A program made the translations under genes and the position numbers. The notes beneath the pieces were generated by a model, which saw only the letters and a program-made list of their open reading frames with translations, was not told the DNA's origin and did no database searches. A stretch of 64,000 nt of DNA from Tipula vernalis (lineage: Eukaryota; Arthropoda; Insecta; Diptera; Tipulidae). The stretch spans positions 263,114,641 to 263,178,640 of the forward strand of contig OY282560.1 of the NCBI GenBank assembly GCA_958295665.1. Reading direction: 5' to 3'. Positions 12,596 to 22,794 of this stretch are shown here, piece after piece. Numbering within the stretch: position 1 is the first letter of the stretch; the number at the start of each line of letters is the position of its first letter.

Positions 12596-13198
12596 TAACT
12601 TTTTAATTGTGTAACGTTAAATTAAAATTGTACTGGAACTTTTGGTTATTAATTAATTTTTTATAAAAAAAAAAAAAGCGATAGAGCCCTGTAGAATTTC
12701 TTTCTAAGATGCAAATTTAAAAAAAATCTTTTCACGTTTACACAGTATCTTATATTTTATAGAATGAGGGTACCACAGCAATATTCCGTGTTTCGTCGAA
12801 GAAAGATGAAAGAAAAATATTGCTGTTATGCAAACCTTTTCCTAAAAATTTTTCATTTTCCCGCAAAAGAGTATTCAGTTCGAGGAACGTCGAAAACAGG
12901 CGTTAGAAGTTTGATACAATATTTGCCAATTTTTGATATAGAGTGTAAGGATTATTACGAATATTAATAAAGTGGTCTGCTTTCAACAAAATGAACCAAT
13001 ACAAGGCATCTCACCTCAAGCAAAGCTACACCGAAAGAGACGCCTGATATCCCCGCTGCGCGTGTGTGTCTATAAATAAGCTTTAACTCGAAAGATACTT
13101 ATCCGATAGTCCTGAAACAAAAACAGACATTATTAAAACCCACGCCAATTTAACCATTACCGGCTTGAAGCTATACGAGACGAGTGTTAACTCGACAG

Positions 13199-13216
13199 TT
13201 GCGCCCAACGTGGGGC
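13199..13216 (+). other. Primer binding site for tRNA-Lys
   Basis: TTGCGCCCAACGTGGGGC differs by one base from TGGCGCCCAACGTGGGGC, the complement of the tRNA-Lys1,2 3' end used by several retroviruses and Ty3/Gypsy elements. It lies about 20 bases downstream of the putative LTR core. A donor-like TTCG|GTGAGTATC follows at about 13240. Confidence 0.7.
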
Positions 13217-14033
13217 CCGATTGGCCCAATAATATTCGGTGAGTATCACTGATAAATCCTAAAAACTTCCCACTGAGGCGATGCCTCAACTCATTCTAAT
13301 AATTAGTTCCCTGTTTTCAATATTCAAAATTAAAAAGTCCGTTTCGTATAAGTTTGTATAGTTAGGTTCGCGTCGTTTTTATTTACTTCGTTATCAATTT
13401 ATAATTTTTCATCTTTTGGGATGGGTTCGTCAGTCCGCTTACTTAGTATTAGGTTATGGCAGGGTAAATCCCTGACTATCTATCACGCCTTTGATCTGCC
13501 ACAGACGGGTATGGAATTCGGGTGTGGTAGTACGAGTAGTCAGTGGGTATATTACAGAAACACGAAACGGAGCACAACAACCGGTGAGTTGTTGTCCTGT
13601 GCGAGAGTGATCAAGCCTTGTCGGCTCATGTAGCAAGGAAATTTAGGTCGGTCTACGCCAATACGATATAACTTTATTCGCACAATCGAGCTCTTCCAAG
13701 AGGGAATGGATGCCGTTTGTGTATGTATATGTAGTAGAGTTTGTAATTATTGGGGTCCACTGGTAAAACCCAATAGAGCTAAAATGCCTGCATTCGCCAT
13801 ACCTCGAGACTCACTCGTTTAGAGTTGGAATGCCACTGCGTGATTGGGATAGCAGAAACAGCCAACAGTTCTAGCAAATTAGCTACAATTCCTTTTTCCT
13901 TTCCGTTTTGATCTGTCGTAGTGACAAAACATTACCACACATTCCAGCATGAATGGAACATACGTTATAGCAATAAAAGTTTAGTTTAGTACAAAGTTTT
14001 TTTTTCGAGTTTAAGCTAATAATTTATTAAAGA

Positions 14034-14349
14034 ATGAATATGGATGTGTTGTTATTAGATGACGAGGAACTCCTCGTGGAGTTTGTTCGGGAGTTATCGG
14101 ACAAAGCCAGCAAAGGGCTGACCAGAAAACTGGAGGAACAGCATGAGGAATGTAACCTCAAGCCCGAAAAGATGCACGAAGACGCTGCAAACAGCGTGAA
14201 TATGAGAAATGCCTGCCGAAACTGAATGAATTGCGCCAGCCGGTGTTTCAGGGGCTGGAAAAGCAACCAACTGAACTCAGCTGGATCCCAAAGGCCAAGG
14301 TTAAGCTCGCACGGATAGAAGTAGAATCGATTTCCACGGGTTATGTGAT
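14034..14349 (+). pseudogene. Start of gag-like frame, frameshifted
   Basis: The frame from 14034 (MNMDVLLLDDEELLVEFVRE) is acidic and helical. It shifts near 14190 into a second frame (EYEKCLPKLNELRQPVFQGL) that ends at about 14377. It then passes to the long frame that follows. Two frameshifts therefore separate the probable original start from the 351-codon ORF. The position directly downstream of the primer site makes gag the natural reading. No family-specific motif supports it. Confidence 0.45.
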
Positions 14350-15405
14350 GTGCTCAGCACATACAGTGAAATATTAGGAAAAATACAGAATGGCAGGATA
14401 GACGCTGAAGAAGTCAAGAGGCGAGTTGAGGCTCTGGTAGTGGTGACAGTCAGCTCAAACGATGGTATGAGTAATGTTCATGGTGACCAATTACCAGCAG
14501 TATTGCGGCTAGAACATAGGATCGCAATCTGTCAAAAGGAGTTATGGTTGGTGCAGCAATCCTTGTTAAAACAGATCAGGACAGGTGCTCCAGTGGAGGA
14601 TATATATTCGGATATTAGAGCCAGATTAATGCACATCCATGGGACGTGGTACTGCTATCGCAATGTAGCATGCCCAATATTAAGAGCACGATTACAGCGC
14701 GTATATATAACGGTGCGCATGATGCGTCAGATGAACATTGACTTGGATAGAGGCGTGAGTTCACCGAGCGACGTAGCTGCCAAACTATCCAGGGTGGTAA
14801 TAATAGTTGAAGAGCCCATGAACAAAAGAGTAGAAGAACATGAGGAAATAGCTCTGCTAGAAGAACTTGAAAAGCCAGCAGAACCGAAAGTAGATCAAGA
14901 AGATGAAGAGTTAGTACCAAATGTATCGGAAATTTGCGAAATTGAACTTTTGAAAGAAATAGAGTTCAAGAAGGCAGAAGAAGTGCAAGAGGAAGATCAT
15001 GCACAAGAGGAGGTAGAGGTACAGGTAGAGAAGCAGACTCATAATCATAATGATAAGGAATCCACTGGAACGGAGCTAGTGATCAGTTACATTTTAAAAT
15101 TAAAAAACAGGAGGGTTTCCGGTATATGCGTGCGAAAATCTCGACTGTGGCGAACAGCAAAGGCGTGGGGCTCTTTGAAGAGATTCCGCGGCACCCACAT
15201 AATTGTTAAATTTCAAATAAAGATTAAAAGGCAGAGGGATGACAGAGCATGGGGCTGGTTTAGGAGACTAAGCTGCGCTCGCATAAAGGCTGAAATCCAC
15301 GCGTTGATTGAGTGGCTAGTGATGCAATTGCGAATACCAGTAAATCACCTATTGGGTGCTCTGGATTTGCGATTAGAGGATGATGTCAGTCTAGTTTGGG
15401 AATAA
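14305..15405 (+). CDS. Long gag-like open frame, function unknown
   Basis: Open for about 366 codons (stop-free from about 14305; GTG at 14350), clearly longer than chance for this base composition. The protein has three parts: an N-terminal helical region containing RLEHRIAICQKELWLVQQSL, a very acidic glutamate-rich middle of about residues 160-235 that is likely coiled coil or disordered, and a basic C-terminal third rich in arginine and tryptophan (RAWGWFRRLSCARIKAEI). No zinc knuckle, protease or polymerase motif is seen. Its place between a primer site and a 3' LTR-like repeat makes it a gag-type protein by position. A captured host or env-like frame is not excluded. Upstream frameshifts suggest that its natural start is lost. 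Confidence 0.45.
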   Translation, partial: ARTDRSRIDFHGLCDVLSTYSEILGKIQNGRIDAEEVKRRVEALVVVTVSSNDGMSNVHGDQLPAVLRLEHRIAICQKELWLVQQSLLKQIRTGAPVEDIYSDIRARLMHIHGTWYCYRNVACPILRARLQRVYITVRMMRQMNIDLDRGVSSPSDVAAKLSRVVIIVEEPMNKRVEEHEEIALLEELEKPAEPKVDQEDEELVPNVSEICEIELLKEIEFKKAEEVQEEDHAQEEVEVQVEKQTHNHNDKESTGTELVISYILKLKNRRVSGICVRKSRLWRTAKAWGSLKRFRGTHIIVKFQIKIKRQRDDRAWGWFRRLSCARIKAEIHALIEWLVMQLRIPVNHLLGALDLRLEDDVSLVWE

Positions 15406-15859
15406 AAACTAAAATATAGTTATATTATTTTTCTTTTATTCGTCGGAAACACGTATTTGCTGAAAAAAAAAAATCGCATAGCGTAGGTATGAATTATGTG
15501 ATTAACTAAAAAGGGCCCAATCAATGGCGGGTCGGTTGACAGCCTCGTAAAAGGCAGGTGAAAGTATCGCTTTAATGTGTCGTAACCTCTTCGGTCAACC
15601 ACCAGCCATTGATCAATTTCTTACTAACAAAACCCTCACTCAGGGAATAATTATTATTGTTTTATTTGTGTCTTTTAAATTTTCATTAAATAATGAGTGG
15701 CTAAGGCCATCCCTATTGTCCATTTATGCTGGACAGCCTTTTTGTGATCTTAATGATCACCAAATTTATCCCGACACGCGGTATATCAAGATCCATAGGC
15801 AACCCATCAAAACCCACGCCAAATTAACCTTTACCGGCTTGAAGCTACACTGAGTGTCA

Positions 15860-16395
15860 TTTTAATAAATATTGTATTGCAATTTATCTACAAATAAGAA
15901 TTAAAATATAGTAAGGTAAAAACTTGACGACAAACGTATAAGGATGGCATTGTATTTAAGATAATTAACATTCCAATTTTACAATTTCTATAGGTTTTAC
16001 AATTACAACTAAATTTGAAATGTAATTTTGTGTAACTTGTCGGATTTTATAAAACTCTTGCTTCGGTCGTCGAAATGAAGCATTTTCTACAGCATCAGCG
16101 ATAAACATAACTTTGATTTTGAAAAAAATCATTTAAGATTTTCAACTGATTTTAGTACAAATGATCTTGGTTATTCTACCTAAAAAGCTTGATCGTTTCC
16201 TCCACTTTGACACTGTATATTGATATGATATGAAAGAGTCCTACAGGCCGACCATAATGGTGATCCTAGGTATGTATAGCACATCCCTAGAATACGACCA
16301 ACCCATTATCAAAAAGATATCTGGGAGCACCGTATTCCTAAATTATGCGGGCCCAGGCCCTACATGCATCCTCGACACAAAAGGTTTGTAAGGTT
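15860..16395. other. No gene recognised
   Basis: AT-rich linker between the LTR-type element and a LINE relic. A less AT-rich block at about 16240-16390 (around CAGGCCGACCATAATGG) looks foreign to its surroundings, but no repeat partner was found for it. Confidence 0.4.
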
Positions 16396-16529
16396 TACGG
16401 ATGTTAGTCACAGAAATAATCAGGGCTATAACCGCAGCAGTGTTATTTTCCAACTACATAATTAATTTATTAAAATTAGTCAAAAACTCCCATTCTTACG
16501 CTATAAATTTGGATTTTGTTAGTAGGAAT

Positions 16530-16975
16530 GTAATAATTAAAGCCCTTAAGGCCGTTGCCTTATTGCCGTACAAAAAAAATTTAGTTCCTACAGAATTCCT
16601 CACTGGGAAATTCATATTGAAGAGGTTTGGGTGGGTATTCGCAGCGTTGACGGAAAATTATTTTATATAAATATTCCATATAGTTATAGCAAATGCTAAA
16701 ATTGATGTTTATCAGCGATATTTTGACAACGTTTCTTCAATCATAAACGATAATCCTAATTCTGTTTTTTCATAGCAGGTGAATTTAATATATCTTCAAT
16801 TTTGTGGAACTCAGATTAGAAATGTTAATAACCGTATTTTGGATCTAATTATTTCAAATATTGAACAAAACGGTATCCTTGTAACACCAGCTCATACCGT
16901 TCTCAAACATTTCAAAACACTAAAAGGTTCCAATTGTCCAGTTCATTTATGGAAAAAAGGAGATTATGAGTAAAT
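16530..16975 (+). pseudogene. LINE endonuclease remnant (EEP fold)
   Basis: Frame fragments give LIAVKKNL-type strand residues and DGKLFYINIPYSYS, then AGEFNISS where active endonucleases have GGDFN. They end with NNRILDLIISN, the usual segment before the catalytic histidine. These pieces identify an apurinic-like endonuclease domain of a non-LTR element. The D-to-E change in the GDFN motif and multiple stops show that it is dead. Confidence 0.65.
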
Positions 16976-17403
16976 TTACTCAGTTATTCATACACTTGAT
17001 TGGTCAAATCTGCTGGATTCGTCTAATATTAACATTTCTATTTTTTACAATGAATTAAACTAAATATTCGATTTAAACTTTCTAGAAATAAGAGCTGTCC
17101 AAATTGGTAATCGAAAAATTTTATAAAATTGATTGAATTGAAACATTTAATTAGAGTAACTAATCCCAAATAATTTTTGGTCATATTCTAAATCATTAAA
17201 AAAAACTAATGTGCTACCACAAATCATACAAATTTCTCAAGTACTGCGAACACTGCTACCGAAATAGCCAACTTATTTACCAACTGCTTCAAGTCAGTTT
17301 ATACTAATGATACCAATATTACCAACGTCAATTTTCAGTCCAATATAACAAGTAATAATTTGAATGTTACCCCCTTTTAGATATTAACATTTTACAATAC
17401 ATC

Positions 17404-17960
17404 GTGACAATGCATCTGGAATTGGATTTAAATAAGGCAACGGTAGTTCCGATTTTTAAATCTGGCGACATCTCTTTGTTATCTAATTATAGACCTATTG
17501 CCCTGCTGAACATTGTCGCCAAAATATTCGGAAAGATTGTATTCATTGAACTATTTGATAAAACTAAACATTTGATTTCAATTGAGCAGCACGGTTTTTA
17601 AAATCTAGGTCAACTTTAACGAATTTGTTGAGTTTTACTGAATTTGTACATAATTCATTGAGCATAGGGCATAGTGTCGACGTCATTTATATGGATTTTG
17701 CGAAAGCTTTTGATAAGGTTAATCACATAATGTTATTATCTAAAATGTATTCGTTTGGATTGGATCAAAACATTTTTCAATGGTTGAATTCGTACCTAAG
17801 TAACAGGCCCCACTATGTCCAAATTCTTGATTCTAAATCAGAAATATTCATTCCACCATCTGGTGTACCACAGGGTTTAATTCTTGGGTGGTTACTGCTT
17901 TTATACTTCATTATGTCTATTTTGGGTTACCCGGGTAACCTTTTCGACTTTAATCGATAA
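17404..17960 (+). pseudogene. LINE reverse transcriptase fragment
   Basis: Two adjacent frames carry polymerase motifs. LLSNYRPIALLNIVAKIFGK and EQHGF cover motifs 1 to 2. VDVIYMDFAKAFDKVNH holds motif A with its catalytic aspartate, and PPSGVPQG is motif B. A one-base shift near 17600 separates the two frames. The sequence then runs into the 157-bp MITE before motif C. On the far side of the MITE the FADD box is missing and only a KLIFSIQSMHDCVALQ stretch continues. A Jockey- or CR1-like assignment fits these motifs. Confidence 0.8.
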
Positions 17961-18080
17961 AATTTCTATTTTATCAATGGAATTTTGGCTTATGGCCTAG
18001 GAATGCCAAAATCATTTAATTGTAACAGTTACATTTTTAAGTAATATTCGATTAAATCTGGTAAGGTTACTGGGTAACCC
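17924..18080. mobile_element. 157-bp MITE inserted in the LINE reverse transcriptase
   Basis: The left end GGGTTACCCGGGTAACCTTT and the right end, read in reverse, GGGTTACCCAGTAACCTTAC form an imperfect terminal inverted repeat of about 33 bases. The insertion falls exactly between reverse-transcriptase motif B and the C-terminal part of the host LINE. TTAA follows the right end and TTTT precedes the left end, so a TTAA target is possible but not proven. It has no coding capacity. Confidence 0.75.
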
Positions 18081-18119
18081 TTAATTGAATAACATAAGAA
18101 AAAAGATGCATAGACATAA

Positions 18120-18690
18120 GGTTTAATGATATTGTTGTTGGCATCAACAGTGAGGTTTAAATTAATTTTTTCTATTCAGTCGATGCATGATTGTGTGGCT
18201 CTGCAATCTGGTATCATCAATAATGTGGAGCTAAATATTACGAAACATTGTGTACTACAAATTAAATGTATAGAGAGGAGTTCAATGGTTATTCTTACAA
18301 CATTCAGGATTACACCCTCACAACTTGTCCATTTGTCAGGGATTTAGGAATTATAACGGACTCAAACTCTCATTTAGTATTCATATAAATCAAGTAATCA
18401 ACAATGCTTACAGGATGCTTGGATTTGTAATACGAACAGGCTCTCGTTTTAGTTCTCCAAAAACTTTTATATAAGTATTTAATATGGTCTTGTTGAATCC
18501 TTATTACAACATTTATTCACACAATATTGAAAGAGTACAGAAAAAATTTACACGACTTCTATATTATAAAACAAATACTCTACATGAGGAATATGAGCTG
18601 CATCTGTCACGATTTAACATTACCTCACTTCATAATAGAAGGATTATAGCGGATGACACTGTTTAAAATTATTAACAGAATAATTGATTC
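18120..18690 (+). pseudogene. LINE polymerase C-terminal remnant
   Basis: Shifted frames read DCVALQSGI, VRDLGIITDS (the typical LG block after the polymerase palm), INNAYRMLGFVIRTG and FSSPKTFI, then NIERVQKKFTRLLYYK. These are standard thumb and C-terminal motifs of Jockey/CR1-type ORF2 proteins. They resume in register after the MITE, supporting a single original element. Confidence 0.7.
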
Positions 18691-18897
18691 CAATCTTCCA
18701 GATAAAATAAATTGTAGATCTCAGAACTGATATGATATCCGCAATCCTCTACCTTTTGTACTGTCCTGGGAGGGAACCTTTTGTACTGTGAAATTCAAAA
18801 AATTATAAAAGTCATTCTAAGTTGTAGTACTCTGTGAGACATTAAGGAAAACATTTTTTTTATCGGCAACCAAACCTTTTTTAGGGCTAAAACCCGA

Positions 18898-18972
18898 ATT
18901 AACCCCGAATTAAAAATATGTTATCTTTTGTGTCCAGCGAGATAACATATTTAACTCGGTTTTTAACTCCGT
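18898..18972. repeat. Short inverted repeat, possible MITE
   Basis: CCGAATTAAAAATATGTTATC is answered about 15 bases later by GATAACATATTTAACTCGG, forming a hairpin with arms of about 20 bases. Flanking TTAACC and GTTTTTAACT may extend the symmetry. No target duplication could be fixed. Confidence 0.4.
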
Positions 18973-18974
18973 CA

Positions 18975-21380
18975 AGTTGTCATTTTCTTGACGAGCTCAA
19001 TGGAGAAATCTGTTAAATCAATCTTGAGAATAAGAATAGATAGGAAATTTTGATAACTATTTCTTTAAAACTACTGGACAATATAGAAGTATTTGACAAA
19101 TCAGTGTTCTATATTATTACGAAGTTAAGAATTTAAAATTATTTATTAAAAATCCATTATTTTAACAATATAGAAGATCTTAGATTTAGCATTATAGAAG
19201 ATTGTTTCCCTTTTCTGTTATCTAGGTACGTATAAATTTAAACGTATCACTAACTTGATTAAATCTACTCAACAAATTCTAATAGAGCCTCGTCTTCCTA
19301 AACATAATGAACATCCTTGATAAAAGCTCATTTCTCACAGTTGGTGTCTAACACTATTTTTCAAACCTGCTATCAACCCTGAACTTCAACACAAAGTTAA
19401 AACATATAGATGCAAAAGAGTTTGAATCCCATTTCTGATTTCTACAAACTAGATGTTAAGATCGGAAAAACTATCAAACTAAAAAAACTAATTAATTCTA
19501 ATAATTATTATATTTCTGATTATTGCATGTAGTCGTCAACTTTGATTGAAGTTCATCCGAGTTTATGCAATTTGAATGAAAAAGGATTTAAAATTTATTT
19601 CATATTTCATTAAACCAGTGCTAAATTTAGTTAGATTAGGTATTGGGAAACGTCATACCAAACATTCTTCGAATACCTTATAAAGATTGTCCATTCATTA
19701 GAATTCATCATTGGTTGGAGAAGAAAACAACTGAGAGGTTTTCATGATCCACTTATCGCTTACTTTCGCGGAATTTTGCAGGTACTATAAAACCATTTAG
19801 GTACTACTGAGCACTACCCTAAAGTGCAATAACTTTACTTCAATCGATGGGATAAGCATGTTTAAGTCCAGTTTAAAAAAATTGAGAAATATATTGCAGA
19901 ACTGGAAAAATAACAGCAAAATCGAAGTTAGCAGTGAAAATTTTCGAATACTTTTGAAAAAGGAACTATTAAAATCTATTAATAACGTTCGGGATTATAT
20001 CTCGTTAGTGCTGACGCTATCGACTATTATAAGCTTTCATAAATAACAAGACTAGCGCCACAATCCGAAAAAACAGCCAAACCACACCCACCTTTTAGCA
20101 ATGATAACGAAAAAGTTGGTCCAAAATTGTATTTGTGTTTTATCAAAAATTTAAAATGAAACCTAAAATTTGAACACCCTTTAGTTTCAGTAATTTCACA
20201 AGATTCAAATTGGTATAGGTTGGCTTGTTAACCTAGTAGAATTAGAAGCATTGTTTAAAATTAAATAAAACACAATATTAAATAACTATCGTAAAGTAGC
20301 CGCCAGAGTATTTCTAATCGTTTTGATATATCCTATAAAGTATTGCTTCACAATATTTACCCATCATTAGCTTTCACTACAAAAATTAATAATTTCATAA
20401 TTAAATAAACATTAATCATTGAATACGGTTGATTGAAATCTTGAAAATTTGTATGCACGCTAATGAATTAAAAACATGATGAAAAAATGATTAAGCGGCT
20501 TTAAGTTTGAGTCATGGTGCTTTTATTGGAATTTTATTTTACCATAGCGCGCTTATAACCATTCCTAAAGCGATTTATGTACATAATTTATATTTACATC
20601 AACATCAAAAAGATTTAAAAGCCATGATAATTTCTTGGTGTGTAGTAGCACAAACATTAAAGGCACCATACATACCACAGATACACAATAAAATTACATA
20701 AACAGAGCACAACAATAAACCACCACCAACAAGAACAACAAAAAATGTTCATCATTTTAAGTTGAATTTATAATTCCTTTTTGCCTCTTTCACATATCCT
20801 CTTGCCGTATTCATTTATAGTGAGTATAATGTTGTGTACGTAGACGATGTAATGTCACGAAGCATAGTAGAGTATTAAAAAATAAAAATTTGAATAAAAT
20901 TTCACATCCCTTTTTTAATTTTGCTGGGATTTTTGTTTTAATGTTTTGAGGATGTACCCTAGCTGCTCCTCGGTGTGTGATTTTATATTTTATTCCAAAT
21001 AATTTTATTCCTAAATATCTCTAATGTTTACGTTTCTTATTTTATTTACAAATGAGTATGATCACATCACACAGCAACACCACATCATATGATAATAGTA
21101 ATGAGGGGGTTGTTACACAGATTTTTTTAATGTTTTATTTGGATTATTAAAATCTCCTAGTGTTCATTATGTTATATAACAGTTGAAAATGTATATTTAT
21201 ATTTTGGTACTATTGTTGGTGTTGGAATTTACGGGGATAGGATTAATTTAATTGTCTTAAAATTGGTATGATCCCAAACTACTAGTTGTTCGTTTAAATA
21301 AAAAAATTGTAAATGTATTTTCACACCAGGCACCAGGCTACAGACTTCTATAGCAATTTTAATTAACGTTTTTTTTGTAG
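18975..21380. other. No gene recognised
   Basis: AT-rich sequence with scattered short frames. A lysine-rich frame at 19858-20046 shows no motif. A degenerate transposon could be hidden at 19600-20100, but I could not place it. Confidence 0.4.
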
Positions 21381-21784
21381 TACAGTGAGTAACTTTAATA
21401 TTCGGTTTTTCTAGTATCTTTAGGTTTCAAAGGCTTTTTGGTATTATAATAACAAAAATATTAATTTTTCTTTTTCAAAAATTAAAATTTTATTAATTTT
21501 CAATAAAATTGGAATAATTTCATATTAAATAAATAAATAAGAATTGTAATCAAAATGTTAAATTAAAACAATTATATTGCTATTTCAACGTTACTTTAAT
21601 CTTTGGTTTTTTCATTGTACATATGTATACATATACACATTTATTTGTAAAATATAGCTAGAGTTTTTTGATATTTTGAAGGATTTTGTTAATTATTATA
21701 ACATTACTTAGTTCTCAGTTAGTCAGTTGGCCGTGGTATTGTAATATACCATTTTTTTTTTAGTTTTTATTTTTAAAATTTAAA

Positions 21785-22252
21785 ATTGGTCGTAAAGGAA
21801 AAAATTCAACAATGTACCAACGAAAGTTAATAGTTTACCATTACGTTAAAGGTCGTACCGTACGTATGCGGAAATTGCAGAAATGCTGAATATACCAAAA
21901 ATACAGTTGGCGATATCGTTCGGCGAGGTTTTAACGGCCGCGTAGCCAGAAAAAAAAAACATTAATAAATGAGCGAAATAGAAAAAACCTATCCAGTTCA
22001 CCAAGGAATATATTGGAAAAGGTTCCAGTTTTTGGAACGATGTAATATATGCTGACGAGAGCAAATATAACGTATTTGGATCAGATTGACGAACTATGAT
22101 GTGGCGTAGATGTAATGAGGAGCTCAAACCATCAAATATTACGCCAACTGTAAAGCATGCTGGTGGACATGTAATGGTCTGGGACTCTGGCGATTTATAT
22201 CAGCTAATGGGAGTGGCGTGTTACTTTTTATTAATGAAAACATGAATAAAAA
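21785..22252 (+). pseudogene. Tc1-like transposase, first half
   Basis: After a degenerate N-terminal region (SYAEIAEML, the paired-like helix-turn-helix), frames read VIYADESKYNVFGSD, holding the first catalytic aspartate. Next come MMWRRCNEELKPSNITPTVK and GGHVMVW, then a frame ending near ENMNK where the coding sequence is interrupted. At least two stops and a frameshift are present, and much of the DNA-binding domain is missing. It continues at about 28150. Confidence 0.85.
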
Positions 22253-22488
22253 AAAACAATGTGTTTAGCCTCTACGTGCGACAGAAGTGAAACTTTTTAA
22301 TCTGCAAATTTATAGTTACTATCATTTATCAACTAATGGATTATGCTGGCATGTAAAATGTGTAGCATTACCGCTGCAAGAGATACACACAGACTAGGTA
22401 GTTATTTTTCTCAATCAGTCTCTACACAATTTTGGCGAAATAGTATTCTCATGATTCATAACTCGATAATCAAAATCTAGTTGAGAAA

Positions 22489-22501
22489 CACGATAAATAT
22501 G
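22489..22501. repeat. Target-site duplication of the Jockey element, left copy
   Basis: CACGATAAATATG, 13 bases, is identical to 27091-27103 and directly borders the LINE's A-rich 3' end. Confidence 0.95.
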
Positions 22502-22794
22502 TTTTTTTTTATTTAAAATAAATTTTATTTATTTATTTTATTTAATTACCATCTAGTCTCCTGGACTAATGAGCAATTTGTTTCTGACTTAATTTACTAA
22601 CTTAAATTAATCTATGGCTTCTTCCCATTGGCGTTCCATAGCGTTTGGTAAATTGAAGTAAACCACATCTTTGTAGTGGATTCTAGATCAGCACAATGCT
22701 GTTAAAACTGACAATCACACCAGCTCAAAAGGTTTGGTTCTTTTAAGTCTACGTACTAAATTCGTGATGCTTAGGAGCTGAGTTTCCTCAATGT

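Larger units (their letters stand above)
13135..15858 (+). mobile_element. LTR-retrotransposon-like element without pol
   Basis: A stretch beginning AAAACCCACGCC and containing ACCGGCTTGAAGCTA occurs at 13135-13176 and again, diverged, at 15809-15850 in the same orientation. Just after the first copy is a tRNA-Lys-type primer binding site. A gag-like coding region fills the interior. No reverse transcriptase, protease, RNase H or integrase motif is visible in the 2.7 kb. The long-terminal-repeat borders cannot be set precisely, because outside the 42-base core the two ends do not align by eye. It may be a non-autonomous Ty3/Gypsy-like derivative or a deleted copy. Confidence 0.55.
16400..18690 (+). 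mobile_element. Jockey/CR1-like LINE relic
   Basis: Successive broken frames on the + strand follow the order of a LINE ORF2. They are an endonuclease remnant (about 16530-16980), a linker (about 17080-17340), a reverse transcriptase (17400-17960) and the C-terminal part of the polymerase (18120-18680). A MITE interrupts the polymerase. No poly-A tail or target duplication was identified, so the borders are approximate. Confidence 0.75.

Noticed and set aside
14034..14266. Minus-strand serine-rich frame of 79 codons
   Set aside because: Antisense shadow of the acidic gag-like frame; serine runs come from reversed GAN codons.
18898..18972. Rho-independent terminator
   Set aside because: The hairpin is AT-rich and the context is eukaryotic; a MITE-like inverted repeat is more sensible.
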